The notes under the pieces are model-generated. The model made no database searches, was not told where the DNA came from, and saw only the letters and a list, made by a program, of their open reading frames with translations. From contig NCEH01000052.1 of the NCBI GenBank assembly GCA_002304505.1, positions 1-44,542 of the forward strand: a stretch of DNA of 44,542 bases. The letters are read 5' to 3'. Positions 8,827 through 18,228 of this stretch are shown one piece after another. Position 1 is the stretch's first letter, and every line of letters begins with the position of its first letter. Position numbers and translations under genes: made by a program. Origin of the DNA: Rhizobiales bacterium 32-66-11 (lineage in GTDB: Bacteria > Pseudomonadota > Alphaproteobacteria > Rhizobiales > Xanthobacteraceae).

Positions 8827-8855
8827 ATGTATTCAGCATGAATATAAATTGTCAA
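8827..8855 (-). promoter_or_regulatory. marR-exporter promoter with overlapping operator dyad
   Basis: On the minus strand, TTGACA (8850-8855) and ATACAT (8827-8832) are 17 bases apart. The perfect dyad TATTCA-TGC-TGAATA occupies 8830-8844, inside the spacer and touching the -10, as expected for a repressor site. The inferred start point is within a base or two of the ATG at 8820. Confidence 0.65.
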
Positions 8856-8875
8856 GCGGATCGCGGGCGGACAAT

Positions 8876-8903
8876 AAAAAAGGCGGGCCGAGCCCGCCTT
8901 TTT
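8876..8903 (-). terminator. Intrinsic terminator of trxA (bidirectional shape)
   Basis: Stem AGGCGGGC / GCCCGCCT (8881-8888 and 8892-8899) with a CGA loop is followed on the minus strand by six T residues. The same structure also ends in TTTT on the plus strand. It lies 19 bases after the trxA stop and insulates trxA from the marR promoter. Confidence 0.9.
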
Positions 8904-8921
8904 CGATGAAGAGAACCGCGC

Positions 8922-9242
8922 TCAGATGGCGCCGTTGATCCATTGCACCAGCTTCGCCTTGGGGGCGGCGCCCACCTGGCGGGAGGCGATCTTGCCGTCC
9001 TTGAACAGCAGCAGGGTGGGAATGGACATGATGCCGTATTTGGACGCCGTCTCCGGGTTCTCGTCCACGTTCAGCTTCACGATCTTCAGCTTATCGCCCA
9101 GCTCGCCGGACACTTCATCGAGGATCGGGCCAACCATGCGGCAGGGGCCGCACCATTCGGCCCAGAAATCCACAATGACGGGTGCGCCGGACTTGAGCAC
9201 GTCCTGCTCGAAACTCTGATCGGATACTTTCTCAACTGCCAT
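8922..9242 (-). CDS. trxA: Thioredoxin
   Basis: A 106-residue cytoplasmic disulfide reductase. The active site WCGPC (Cys31 and Cys34) follows the strand VIVDFWAE, the cis-proline is Pro75 in SIPT, and the C-terminal FKDGKIASRQVGA is as in TrxA proteins. The ATG at 9242 has GAGG eight bases upstream. It is the last gene of the addB-addA-trxA run, a conserved alphaproteobacterial order, and ends at a clear intrinsic terminator. Confidence 0.97.
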   Translation of the reverse strand: MAVEKVSDQSFEQDVLKSGAPVIVDFWAEWCGPCRMVGPILDEVSGELGDKLKIVKLNVDENPETASKYGIMSIPTLLLFKDGKIASRQVGAAPKAKLVQWINGAI

Positions 9243-9350
9243 GGCACACCTCGAAGGGGGCGAAGGGGGAATCCCAGTGTGAGTGCAAGGTAGGTAGCCC
9301 CTCCCCCTCCCGTCAAGGCAAGTCGCGCCCTCGTGACCCCTGCCGATGGG

Positions 9351-12300
9351 TCAAAGACCCGCGCTGCGCGCCAGGGCGGCGGCGAGCGTCTCGGGCGTGA
9401 GGGAATGAACCACCGGCCCGCGCGTATAGACCACCATCGCCTCCACCGCCCGGCCGGGGAACGTCCGCCGCAGCACCTCGCCATAGATGGCAAGCTGGGA
9501 AACATAGGCGCCGCCGATCTCTTCCCTCACGCGCGGGGGCATGAAATCGGTCTTGAAGTCCGCCAGCAGGATGCGATCGGGCCAGACCGCCAGCCGGTCG
9601 ATGCGTCCGGACACCGACACCAGCCTGTCCCCCGCCGCCATCCAGCGCCCGACGATGGGCACTTCCGCCACGCTCCCGGCGCCGAACAGTTCCGCAAGGC
9701 CCGCATGGTCGAGCACGCCCAGCGCCTCGGCCGCGAGGACGTCGTGGGTCTCGGCCGGCAAGGCAGAGGCGACATGCCGCAGAAGCTGGTGCGCCGCATC
9801 GCGCCGCATCGCCGGCTCAAGACCCGCCAGCCCGGCCAGCAGGCGGTGGATGAGATCGCCCCGCAGGATCGGATCGAGCCCGCCGCTCTCCAAGGCAGGG
9901 CGCGGCCCCGGCGCGGCGGGGCGCGGCGCCTGCTCCTCCGCATGGGAGGGCCGAAGCGGCGCGGCGGTGACGGGGGGCGTGTGCACGGGCGCCGTATGGA
10001 CAGATGCAGGCGCGGCGGCGCCCCTCGCTCCGTGCGCGCCCGGTTCGCCAGCAGCCGCCGACCCGGACTCCGACGGCGCGGCGCGGGCGGGCGCAAAACC
10101 CTCGCCCTTGCGCCAGCGCAGCACCGGCCCTTGCGCGTACGGCGCCTCGACCTCCACCGCTTCCTCGGCGAGCGCGTCGCGCACGAGGTCGTACCAGCAG
10201 CCCTCGGGGCGCGCATGCGCCTTGTCCTTGCCGGGAAGGCGGGTCTCGGCGCCGCAGACGATCACCGCATCCTCCGCCCGCGTCAGCGCCACATAGAGCA
10301 GCCGGCGATATTCCTCGCGCTCGCGCTCGAGCGCCGCGCCGCGCGCGAGGCCGAGCACCGCGGGGCCGTCCTCCTTGCGCCCGGCGAGGATGGGAACGAT
10401 ACCACCCGCCCCGTCCGGCACCGGCAAAAGGCCCCCGGCGGTGCGCGACTTCGGCACGTCCACCGTATCGGCGAGGATGACGATCGGCGCCTCCAGGCCC
10501 TTGGCGCCGTGCACCGTCATCACGCGCACCTCGTCGCGCCCGCTTTCCATGTCGCGCTTGGTCTCCGCCCCGCCGCGCCGCAGGAAGGCGAGGAAGCCGG
10601 CGAGCGTCGCCGGCTCGGTGCTCTCATAGGTGCGGGCGAGCGCCATGAATTCGTCCAGCACGTCCGCCGCCTCGGGCCCGAGGCGCGCGAGCATGGCGCG
10701 CCGCCCGCCGTCGCGGCCGAGCACGCGGGCATAGAAATCGAACGGCCGCAGCAGCGGGGCTTCCCCGCGCCATTGCGCGAGCCGCGCCGCCGCCACCGCC
10801 CAATGGGGAAACCGCCCCGCCGCGCCGGCCAGTTCATCACCGAGCCGCCCGGCGCGCGGCGGGCACAGCGCAATCAGATCCTCGTCGGTGAAGCCGAACA
10901 GCGGGCTTTTCAGCGCACAGGCCAATGCGAGATCATCGTCGGGCGAAAGCAGCGCATCGCCCAGCGCCATCAGATCGAGGGCGGCGATATGGTCGGCGAT
11001 GACGAGCCGGTCGGCGCCGGCCACGTCCACGCCGGGACCTGCCGTCTTCAGCGCGCGGATCACCGCCTCGAACAGCCGCCCACGCCGGCGCACCAGAACC
11101 AGCACGTCGCGCGCCTGCATGGCGCGGCCCTCGCGCGAGGGAATGGCGAGGCGCTCCGCGATGCCTGCGCGCACGAAGGCGGCGATGCGCTGGGCGAGCT
11201 GGTTCACCGGGTCGTCGGCCGAGACCGCATCGAGCGGCCGGCGCCAATCGTCCACCTTGGGTTTGGGGGCCGGCACGGTGGTGGGCCACACCTCCACCAA
11301 AGAGGGCGCATCGGCCCGGATGGCGGCATGGACGGGGGGCGCATTGTCGCCCGTGAGGCCGCGCCGCGCAGCCTCGTCGGCGAAAATGCGATCCACCGCC
11401 TCCAGCACGCCGGGCGCCGAGCGGAAGGAATGCGGCAGGCGCACATTGCGGAAATCCTTCGGCCCCGCCGCGCCGGCGAAGCGCGCGTGCATGTCGCCGA
11501 AGGTGCGCGGGTCGGCGCCCTGGAAGGAGAAGATGGACTGCTTCTCGTCCCCCACCACGAACAGGGTGCGCGTCAGTCCCTCGCGCGCGCCTTCGCCGGA
11601 GAAGAAATCGGCGATCAGGCCCTCGACCACCTTCCATTGCTCGGGGCTCGTGTCCTGCGCCTCGTCCACCAGCACATGGTCGATGCCGCGATCGAGCTTG
11701 AAATGCACCCAGGAGGCCGGCACCCGGTTCAGCAATTCGGCGGTGCGGCCGATCAGATCGTCGAAATCCAGAAGGCCGCGCTGGGCCTTTTCGCGGGCAT
11801 AGCGGCGGCAGGCTTCCGCGCCCAGCGTCAAGGCGGCGTCGGTGCGCGCCAGCGTCTCCGCAGCGCGCAGGCGGTCCATCAGGCCGACGATGCGCTCCTT
11901 CTCAGTGTCGAGCCTCTCGCACAGCTCGGGATAGAGGCCGCGCAAGCCTTTCGTGAGAAAGCGCGAGGCGGCGCGCGGCTCGTATTTGTCGGTGAGGAAC
12001 ACCCCGAGATAGGCCGGCAACGCCTCGGCCTCGGAGCCGGCGACGGCGGCGAGCGCGAGCTGTTCGCCCAACGCCTGATCGGTCTTTGCCCCCTCGCGCA
12101 GGCAGGCGGCGATGCTCGCCCATTCGCTGCGCACCAGATGCGGGCTCGCCAGCATGTGCCGCCGCACGCGCTCCGGGGTCTCCTCCGGCGCCACGTCGAG
12201 CACCCGCGCCACCGCCGCGCGCCGCGCGTCCGCATCCCCGCCCAGCGGCTCGATGAGCGCGCGCGCGTCCACCGCCGCTTCCAGCAGCGCATCGACGCCG

Positions 12301-12905
12301 GCGTCCGACAGGGTTTCGATGAGCGCGGACAGCGCCTGCCCCAGCCGGCCCGTGGGCGTGCCGGTCGCCTCCACGATCAGTTCCGCGCGAATACGCGCCA
12401 TGAGATCGAGCCGGCCGGCATCGTCCAGCTCGGAAAAACCCGCCGCGACTCCGGCCTCGAAGGGAAAGCGATGCAGCAGGCCGCCGCAGAAGGCGTGGAT
12501 GGTCTGGATCTTCAATCCGCCCGGCGTTTCCAGCGCCGCCGCGAACAGCCGCCGCGCCCGCGCGCGCAGATCGCCATTGGGCGGGCGGTCGTCGATGCGG
12601 ACAAGCTCGGCGTTCAGCTCGCCGTCCGAAAGCCCGACCCAGCGGCCGAGAATGTCCAGCACGCGGTTCGCCATATTGGCCGCCGCCGCCTTCGTGTAGG
12701 TGAGACAGAGGATCCGGCCCGGCGGCGTGCCGGAGAGCAGCAGGCGGATCACCCGCTGCGCCAGCACATGGGTCTTGCCCGACCCCGCATTGGCCGAAAC
12801 CCAGGCCGAGCTTTGCGGATGGGAGGCCTCCCCTTGCCGGCGGGTGGCATCGGCCTTGGCGGCATTGGCGATCTGCGTGGCCGCGCCCGGACCGAGGCTG
12901 CTCAT
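9351..12905 (-). CDS. addA: Double-strand break repair helicase-nuclease AddA
   Basis: This 1184-residue subunit unwinds and degrades broken DNA ends together with AddB, preparing them for RecA. UvrD-type helicase motifs appear in order: Walker A ANAGSGKT (residues 38-45), Walker B HVLVDEAQDTSPEQW, motif III VVGDEKQSIFSFQGADP, motif V MTVHGAKGLEAP and motif VI LLYVALTRAEDAV. The C-terminal PD-(D/E)XK nuclease is visible as RIDRLAVWP...LLADFKTDF. The ATG at 12905 overlaps the addB stop by four bases (ATGA), fixing the start; upstream codons in the same frame belong to an overlapping reading of addB. Confidence 0.96.
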   Translation of the reverse strand: MSSLGPGAATQIANAAKADATRRQGEASHPQSSAWVSANAGSGKTHVLAQRVIRLLLSGTPPGRILCLTYTKAAAANMANRVLDILGRWVGLSDGELNAELVRIDDRPPNGDLRARARRLFAAALETPGGLKIQTIHAFCGGLLHRFPFEAGVAAGFSELDDAGRLDLMARIRAELIVEATGTPTGRLGQALSALIETLSDAGVDALLEAAVDARALIEPLGGDADARRAAVARVLDVAPEETPERVRRHMLASPHLVRSEWASIAACLREGAKTDQALGEQLALAAVAGSEAEALPAYLGVFLTDKYEPRAASRFLTKGLRGLYPELCERLDTEKERIVGLMDRLRAAETLARTDAALTLGAEACRRYAREKAQRGLLDFDDLIGRTAELLNRVPASWVHFKLDRGIDHVLVDEAQDTSPEQWKVVEGLIADFFSGEGAREGLTRTLFVVGDEKQSIFSFQGADPRTFGDMHARFAGAAGPKDFRNVRLPHSFRSAPGVLEAVDRIFADEAARRGLTGDNAPPVHAAIRADAPSLVEVWPTTVPAPKPKVDDWRRPLDAVSADDPVNQLAQRIAAFVRAGIAERLAIPSREGRAMQARDVLVLVRRRGRLFEAVIRALKTAGPGVDVAGADRLVIADHIAALDLMALGDALLSPDDDLALACALKSPLFGFTDEDLIALCPPRAGRLGDELAGAAGRFPHWAVAAARLAQWRGEAPLLRPFDFYARVLGRDGGRRAMLARLGPEAADVLDEFMALARTYESTEPATLAGFLAFLRRGGAETKRDMESGRDEVRVMTVHGAKGLEAPIVILADTVDVPKSRTAGGLLPVPDGAGGIVPILAGRKEDGPAVLGLARGAALEREREEYRRLLYVALTRAEDAVIVCGAETRLPGKDKAHARPEGCWYDLVRDALAEEAVEVEAPYAQGPVLRWRKGEGFAPARAAPSESGSAAAGEPGAHGARGAAAPASVHTAPVHTPPVTAAPLRPSHAEEQAPRPAAPGPRPALESGGLDPILRGDLIHRLLAGLAGLEPAMRRDAAHQLLRHVASALPAETHDVLAAEALGVLDHAGLAELFGAGSVAEVPIVGRWMAAGDRLVSVSGRIDRLAVWPDRILLADFKTDFMPPRVREEIGGAYVSQLAIYGEVLRRTFPGRAVEAMVVYTRGPVVHSLTPETLAAALARSAGL

Positions 12906-15900
12906 GCCTCGCCCTCCTCGCCGCCGCCGAGCGCCCACTCGCGCACCCGCGCCAGATGATCGTAAGCCCCGAAGCGCCCCTGCCATTGGGGCGCGGCGAG
13001 CGCGCGATAGCCCTGGTTCGGATCCTCGAAGGCCAGCAGAAGTTCCTTCAGCCGCGCCAGTGCATCCTCGCCCATCTGGGCGGCCGTGGTGTCCTTGTGC
13101 ACGCCGGGCTTCTCGCGGCCGGGCTCGGCGCCGCCCTTCAGCTCCACATAGCGGAAATCCTCCACCTCGGCCGCCGGCACGTCCTTGAACGCGCCGCGCG
13201 CCGCCATGGCGGCTTCCAGCGGCAATTGGGGGGAGAAGGTCGCGCCCTGCCGGGTGCTCGGCGCGGTGCCGGTCTTGTAGTCGAGAATGGACAATCGCCC
13301 GTCCTTGCGCAGCTCGATACGGTCGGCGCGGCCGGTGAGGCGGAACGGGCCGCGCGTCAGCTCCATGTCCAGCCGGCCGGAGGTTTCCGGCACCACGCGG
13401 CGCAGCTCGGCGCGGCGCTCGCGCTCGAACGACACCACCCAGCCGGCGACGCGCTCGAACCGCGTCCACCACACCGCATGCTCGGCGGGATAGACCGCGA
13501 GCGGCGCGAACGCCGCCCGGCCGTGGGCCAGAAGCTGGTCGAGCGCGTCCGGCGGCAGGTCTTCGGGAAAGGCGGCGGTGAAGGTGCCGAGCGCCTCATG
13601 CAACGCGCTGCCCCGCTCCGCCCCGCCCGGCGCCGCATCCAGCGGGTCGAGCGGCCGCAGGCGCAGCACGTGGCGCGCGAAGATGGAATAGGGATCGCGC
13701 AGGAAGGTTTCGATCTCGGTGACGCTGAGCTGACGCGGCCGCAGCTCCAGCGGCGGCGCCGGGGCCGGCTGCTCCGCGCGCGGCACGCTCGCGCCCCGGT
13801 CGAGCGACGCCGCCGCAACCCGCCAGCCCTCGCCGCGCGCCCGCACCCTCGCCCAGCGCTCCTTGCCCACCACGGTCGCGAGCCGTTGCAGGAAACGGGA
13901 GGCGACGGTCTGCGTGCCCGCGACCTTGCCGGGATAGGTCAGGATCACCTCGCGCGCGCCGAACCCCTGCACGAAATCATGGGCCGACAGGCCGATGCGC
14001 CGTTCCGGCAAGTCGAGCCCCAATTCGCTGCGCATGGGCCGGCTCAGCCAGGGGTCGGTGCGGGTCTGCGGCGGCCATGCGCCTTCCACCAGCCCGCCGA
14101 GGATGATCCGGTCCACATGGATCAACCGCGCCTCCAGCGGGCCGAGAATGCGCACCTGCTCCTGCGCCTGCCGGGGCGGGCGGACCATCTGGTCGGCGAA
14201 CAGGGCGCTGACGGTCTCGGCATAATCTTCAAGCCGCAGCGCCGGGCCGTCGGCGGCGCCGGCCGCGATCTCCTCGAAGGCGAGGGCGAGCGCTGAGCGC
14301 GCGGGATCTGCGTCTTCGACATCCAGCGGGCCGGCCATGGCCTCGAAGGCCGCGCGATGGGCGGCGACCAGATCCGGCAGCGGCGCCTTGCCGGTGCAGG
14401 CGAACAGCGGCGCCAGCGCCGCGCCGAGCCGCGCCACCAGATCGGCGGCCGCGGCAATGCCCGCATCATCGACACGGCGGCGCGGATCGGCAGCGCGCAG
14501 CGTATCGGGCGCGAAGGCGGCCACCGTCGCCGCCAGCCCGGCAATGCCGGCGCGCGGGCGCGGACCGCGCAGGGCGATCAGCTCCAGCGCGGCGACGGCT
14601 GCGCGCTTTTCCTCCGCTTCAAGCCCAAACCGCACCATGGGATGGGTCAAAAGGGCGAACAGCGGCCCCGGCGCGCAGTCCTCCGCCGCCACCCGCGCGA
14701 CGAGCCGCGCCAACCGCCCGGGGGCGGTCTCGGCCAGCGGCACGCCGGCGGAATCGTCGATGGACAGGCCGAAGCGGTTCAACTCGGCCGCGACCCGGCG
14801 CGCAAGGTCGCGATCCGGCGTCACCAGCGCCGCCGTCTCGCGGGGACGCTCCAGCGTATCGCGCAGCACCAAGGCGATGGCGAGCGCCTCCTCGCGCGGA
14901 TCGGCGGCGGCAATCAGGGTCAGCCCCTCCAGCGCCGCGTCGCGTGCAGCGTCCGGCAGGCGGGCCGCGAGCGAGGTCCAGCGGTCGGTGGTCTCCGACT
15001 GCCGCATGGCCTCGCTCAGCAGCCGCTCGCGCCCGTTCGGCCCGCGCGGCCCCAGCTCCACCACATCGCGCCGCCCAGCTCCGAGCAGCGGCAGCAGATG
15101 GGCAAGGCCGTATTGGGGATGGTCGGGCGCGAGCGTCGCCGGCGCGGTCAGCATCGCGAAGGCGTCGTCCTCCGCATCGAGATCGAGGCCGGGCAGCACC
15201 ACGGCACCTTTAGGCAAGCGGGCGATGGCGGCCAGCAGCCGCGCGGTGGCGGGAAGCGAACCGGTGGAGCCGGCGGCGATCACCGGCCCCGCCGCGACGC
15301 CGAGCCGGGCGAGGCGGGATGCTTCCGCCCCCACCAGCACATCGCGCCGCACCGCCGGTTCCACCAGTTCCAGCGCGTCGAGATGGGCGAGCCAGGCGCG
15401 GCGGGCGATGCGCAGGAAATCCAGGCTAATCTCGAAATAGCGGTCGTGTTCCTCCGGCGCGAGGCCATCCAGGCGCGACCAGGCGACGCCGGCCGTGCTC
15501 ATCTGGTCGAACAGGCGGCCGAGTTCATCGGCGAGCGCGACGGTTGCCGCCGGGCCCGCCGCCACCGCCGCCTGCCCCGCCCCTTCGGCCAAGGCATCGC
15601 GCCAGCGCTCCACCAAGGCGGCGAGGGCCACCCGCCGGTGCACGCTCGCCACCGCGCGCGGTGGCGCAAGCAAAGGCGCTTCCTCGGCGAACACGAGCGC
15701 ATCCTCGTCCACATCGCCCAGCGGCACGATGCGCGGCAGCAGCAGGGCCTCGCCGCCGCTCGCCTCCAGCAAGGCGTCCGCGAACATGCGCCCCGCGCGC
15801 CGGGTGGGCAGATAGAGCGTGGCCGACGCGAGCGCCAGGGGATCGCCGCGCGGCGCGAAGCCGGGCACCAATTCCCCATCCAGCAAGGCGCGCGCCAGCG

Positions 15901-15946
15901 TGGGCAGGAACGGCGCCGAAGTGGGGATGGAGAAAACCTGCGTCAT
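12902..15946 (-). CDS. addB: Double-strand break repair protein AddB
   Basis: A 1014-residue partner of AddA, of usual length for alphaproteobacterial AddB. The helicase-like N-terminal part is degenerate, as in this family, beginning VFSIPTSAPFLPTLARALLD with the conserved strand ASATLYLPTRRAG. The C-terminal nuclease region carries LSVTEIETFLRDPYSIFARH and the metal site RADRIE...LSILDYKTGTAPS. The start ATG at 15946 fits the family N-terminus; an in-frame ATG at 15991 would add 15 residues without support. It is translationally coupled to addA. The gene normally follows murU directly; here a transglycosylase gene lies between. Confidence 0.94.
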   Translation of the reverse strand: MTQVFSIPTSAPFLPTLARALLDGELVPGFAPRGDPLALASATLYLPTRRAGRMFADALLEASGGEALLLPRIVPLGDVDEDALVFAEEAPLLAPPRAVASVHRRVALAALVERWRDALAEGAGQAAVAAGPAATVALADELGRLFDQMSTAGVAWSRLDGLAPEEHDRYFEISLDFLRIARRAWLAHLDALELVEPAVRRDVLVGAEASRLARLGVAAGPVIAAGSTGSLPATARLLAAIARLPKGAVVLPGLDLDAEDDAFAMLTAPATLAPDHPQYGLAHLLPLLGAGRRDVVELGPRGPNGRERLLSEAMRQSETTDRWTSLAARLPDAARDAALEGLTLIAAADPREEALAIALVLRDTLERPRETAALVTPDRDLARRVAAELNRFGLSIDDSAGVPLAETAPGRLARLVARVAAEDCAPGPLFALLTHPMVRFGLEAEEKRAAVAALELIALRGPRPRAGIAGLAATVAAFAPDTLRAADPRRRVDDAGIAAAADLVARLGAALAPLFACTGKAPLPDLVAAHRAAFEAMAGPLDVEDADPARSALALAFEEIAAGAADGPALRLEDYAETVSALFADQMVRPPRQAQEQVRILGPLEARLIHVDRIILGGLVEGAWPPQTRTDPWLSRPMRSELGLDLPERRIGLSAHDFVQGFGAREVILTYPGKVAGTQTVASRFLQRLATVVGKERWARVRARGEGWRVAAASLDRGASVPRAEQPAPAPPLELRPRQLSVTEIETFLRDPYSIFARHVLRLRPLDPLDAAPGGAERGSALHEALGTFTAAFPEDLPPDALDQLLAHGRAAFAPLAVYPAEHAVWWTRFERVAGWVVSFERERRAELRRVVPETSGRLDMELTRGPFRLTGRADRIELRKDGRLSILDYKTGTAPSTRQGATFSPQLPLEAAMAARGAFKDVPAAEVEDFRYVELKGGAEPGREKPGVHKDTTAAQMGEDALARLKELLLAFEDPNQGYRALAAPQWQGRFGAYDHLARVREWALGGGEEGEA

Positions 15947-16062
15947 GACCACCCGAGGAAGGCGCGTCGCCGAGAGCGCACGCCGCTCCACCTTTCACGC
16001 TGGGCCGGCGAGTCGCAAGCGGCGGAGGCCGGCATAAGGCGCGGACCGGACCGCCGAAGCCG

Positions 16063-17310
16063 CTATCGCGCCGCGCTCATGGATTGGAGCACCGCCTCGC
16101 TCGGCCAGCAATCCACCTTGAGCCCAGCGGATTTCTGGTAGGCGCCGAGCGCCGCGCGGGTCAGCATGCCGGCCTTGCCGTCGATCTTGTCGCCATAAAG
16201 GCCGATCCGCGTCAGATGCTTCTGCATCGCCTCCACCGCACTGGTGCGCATCTGCGTCGAAGCCGCCCAGGGGGTCGCGAACGGCTGCGGGGTCACCATG
16301 CGGTCCGAGAGATGGCCGACGAACAGCACATAGAGATCAGAGAAATTATACTGCTTGATCACGAAGTAATTCTTCGTGGTGAGGAAGGAGGGGCCGTAGA
16401 TCCCCTCCGGCTGGAGCAGAGAGGCGGGCTGCGCCAACTCGGCGGCCGAGGGCGAAACCCCGCCCAAGGGCACGAAGCCCGCGCGCAGCCATTCGCCGAT
16501 CGGCCGCTGCACCTCGGGCACGCCGAGGGTGCAATCGGCATTGGCCGGCGCGCGCACCTCATAGGCCCAGCGCAGGCCCGGTTGCCAGCCCTTGTCGGCG
16601 AGCTGCTTGGCGGCGGAGGCCAACGCGTCCGGCGCCGAATGCCAGATGTCGACCCGCCCGTCGCCATCGAGATCGACGCCGTGCTTGTAATATTCGGACG
16701 GCAGAAATTGCGTCAGGCCGGTGGCGCCGGCCCAGGACGAGCGGAATTCCTTACGCGTCACCACACCCTCGTCGAGGATCTTCAGCGCCAGGATGAAATC
16801 ATCGCGATACTGCTCCTTGCGGCGCCCCACATAGGCCTGCGTCGCCACCACGCGCAGCGCGTCATAGGGGTCGGTATAGCGGCCGAAATCGCTCTCGCGG
16901 CCCCAGATCGCCAGCACCATGGTGGCCGGCACGCCGAACTGCCGCTCAATTTGGTCGAGCGCGGCGCGGTGCTTCTGCATCAGCCGCCGCCCCTCGACGG
17001 CCAGCCGGGCGATGGTGGCTTCCTTCACATAAGCGGCCGGCACCTGCACGAACTCGGCCTGCGCCCGCGCGCCGGTCACGGGGCGCCCCGGCAAAGCGAG
17101 GTCGGGCAGCTTATAGTCCGGTTCGAGCCCCCGCGTTTCCCGCTCGAAGGTCGCGCGCGACACGCCCGCCGCCTGCGCCTCCGGCCAGAGCGAGGCGATG
17201 AATTGCGCAAACGCCGCGTCCGCCGCGCGGGCGGTGGATGGCAGGCCCAGCGCCACAAGCAACAAGGCGATAAGAAGGATGCGGCAGGCTGATCGCACGG
17301 AACCGCTCAC
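16063..17310 (-). CDS. MltB-family lytic murein transglycosylase with peptidoglycan-binding domain
   Basis: A secreted or membrane-attached enzyme of about 415 residues that cleaves peptidoglycan to 1,6-anhydro-muropeptides. A signal peptide (RILLIALLLVALGLPSTARA) leads into the SLT_2/MltB catalytic domain; the catalytic acid is Glu139 in AIWGRESDFGRY. Other family blocks are SSWAGATGLTQFLPSEY and DLDGDGRVDIW. The last 60 residues form a PG_binding_1 domain (MQKHLTRIGLYGDKIDGKAG). No ATG gives a sensible N-terminus: GTG at 17310 or 17298 is likely, without a strong ribosome site. It lies between murU and addB, which are neighbours in many relatives. Its products would feed the amgK-murU recycling route. 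Confidence 0.88.
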   Translation of the reverse strand: MSGSVRSACRILLIALLLVALGLPSTARAADAAFAQFIASLWPEAQAAGVSRATFERETRGLEPDYKLPDLALPGRPVTGARAQAEFVQVPAAYVKEATIARLAVEGRRLMQKHRAALDQIERQFGVPATMVLAIWGRESDFGRYTDPYDALRVVATQAYVGRRKEQYRDDFILALKILDEGVVTRKEFRSSWAGATGLTQFLPSEYYKHGVDLDGDGRVDIWHSAPDALASAAKQLADKGWQPGLRWAYEVRAPANADCTLGVPEVQRPIGEWLRAGFVPLGGVSPSAAELAQPASLLQPEGIYGPSFLTTKNYFVIKQYNFSDLYVLFVGHLSDRMVTPQPFATPWAASTQMRTSAVEAMQKHLTRIGLYGDKIDGKAGMLTRAALGAYQKSAGLKVDCWPSEAVLQSMSAAR

Positions 17311-17460
17311 GCTTCGAGAACCAGATAAGGCATGGGCAAGGTTAGCGCGTTTCCCGGTTTCAGGGAATCGGGTGCCGGCGGCCGGAGCGCTTGCAGCACA
17401 GCGCGCCGCGATCCTGCCTCCGCGATCGCGCCGAAACACGTCTTAACTCATTGCGCTGTC

Positions 17461-17504
17461 GCATTTTCCTCACGCGAACCGGTGTCCACTTCGCTCGAAA
17501 ATGC
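17461..17504. repeat. Extragenic imperfect palindrome of a Rhizobiales type
   Basis: GCATTTTC (17461-17468) pairs with GAAAATGC (17497-17504), and an inner GCGAA / TTCGC pair surrounds an ACCGGTGT core. The minus-strand wording (GCATTTTCGAGCGAAGTGG then ACCGGTTCGC) is one I recall as dispersed in Hyphomicrobiales genomes. It follows the murU stop by one base and may act as its 3' hairpin. Confidence 0.65.
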
Positions 17505-17505
17505 T

Positions 17506-18228
17506 CTAATCGCTCGACCGGTGGATCGCTTCCTCCGCCGCGCCGATGGCGTCGGGGGTGCCGACATGCATCCAGACGCCTTCCAGCCGCAGGCCGAACA
17601 GGCGCCCCGCCTCGGCGGCGCGATCGAAGATGGTGTTGAGCGAGAACGGCCCCTGCGGCGCATCGGCGAACAAGGCGGGGGAGAGAATGCACGCCCCGGC
17701 ATAGACGAAGGGCGACACCATGCGCTCGCTGCGGCGGACCAGCCGGCCCTCGGCATCCATGGTGAAATCCCCCGTGCCGTCATAGCCGATGGAGAGCGCG
17801 CTCGCCGCCACCAGAAGCAGCGCGTCCATGCGGGCGGGGTCGAACTGGTTCTGCAGGCGCACCAGGTTCGGCGTCACGCCCTCAATCCAGATGGTATCGG
17901 AATTGATCACCAGGAACGGCGCATCTCCCAGCAGCGGCAGCGCGTTCTTCACGCCGCCGCCGGTATCCAGCAGAAGGCCGCGCTCGTCGCGGATGTGCAG
18001 ATGGGGTGGCGCGGTGCGGGTGGCGAGATGGGCTTCCAGCAGGTCGGCATGATGGTGCACGTTCACCACCGCCTCGCGCACCTCGGCCGCCTCCAGCCGG
18101 TCGAGCACATGGTCGATCAGCGGATGGCCGGCGACTTCCACCAGCGGCTTGGGAATGGTCTCGGTGAGCGGACGCATGCGCGTGCCCATGCCGGCGGCGA
18201 GCACCATGGCTTTTTGAACGGTCGTCAC
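17506..18228 (-). CDS. murU: N-acetylmuramate 1-phosphate uridylyltransferase
   Basis: A 240-residue nucleotidyltransferase that makes UDP-MurNAc from MurNAc-1-phosphate in the cell-wall recycling bypass described for Pseudomonas. The N-terminal nucleotide-binding signature LAAGMGTRMRPLT (about residues 10-22) and the following IPKPLVEVAGHPLI are intact; LDTGGGVKNALPLLG and FLVINSDTIWIEG carry the sugar- and metal-binding parts. The start is GTG at 18228, overlapping the stop of the tsaE-amgK gene by four bases, so the two are translationally coupled. Context with the AmgK-type kinase supports MurU over a general sugar-phosphate nucleotidyltransferase. Confidence 0.9.
   Translation of the reverse strand: MTTVQKAMVLAAGMGTRMRPLTETIPKPLVEVAGHPLIDHVLDRLEAAEVREAVVNVHHHADLLEAHLATRTAPPHLHIRDERGLLLDTGGGVKNALPLLGDAPFLVINSDTIWIEGVTPNLVRLQNQFDPARMDALLLVAASALSIGYDGTGDFTMDAEGRLVRRSERMVSPFVYAGACILSPALFADAPQGPFSLNTIFDRAAEAGRLFGLRLEGVWMHVGTPDAIGAAEEAIHRSSD

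Noticed and set aside
9333..12959. 1208-codon open frame on the plus strand opposite addA
   Set aside because: It is the antisense shadow of addA; its His/Arg/Gly-rich composition is typical of reversed high-GC coding sequence and shows no domain.
13996..15997. Search for CRISPR-like or phage-defence structures in the large addB/addA region
   Set aside because: No spaced direct repeats were found; the repeated Ala/Arg/Gly codons only reflect high GC.
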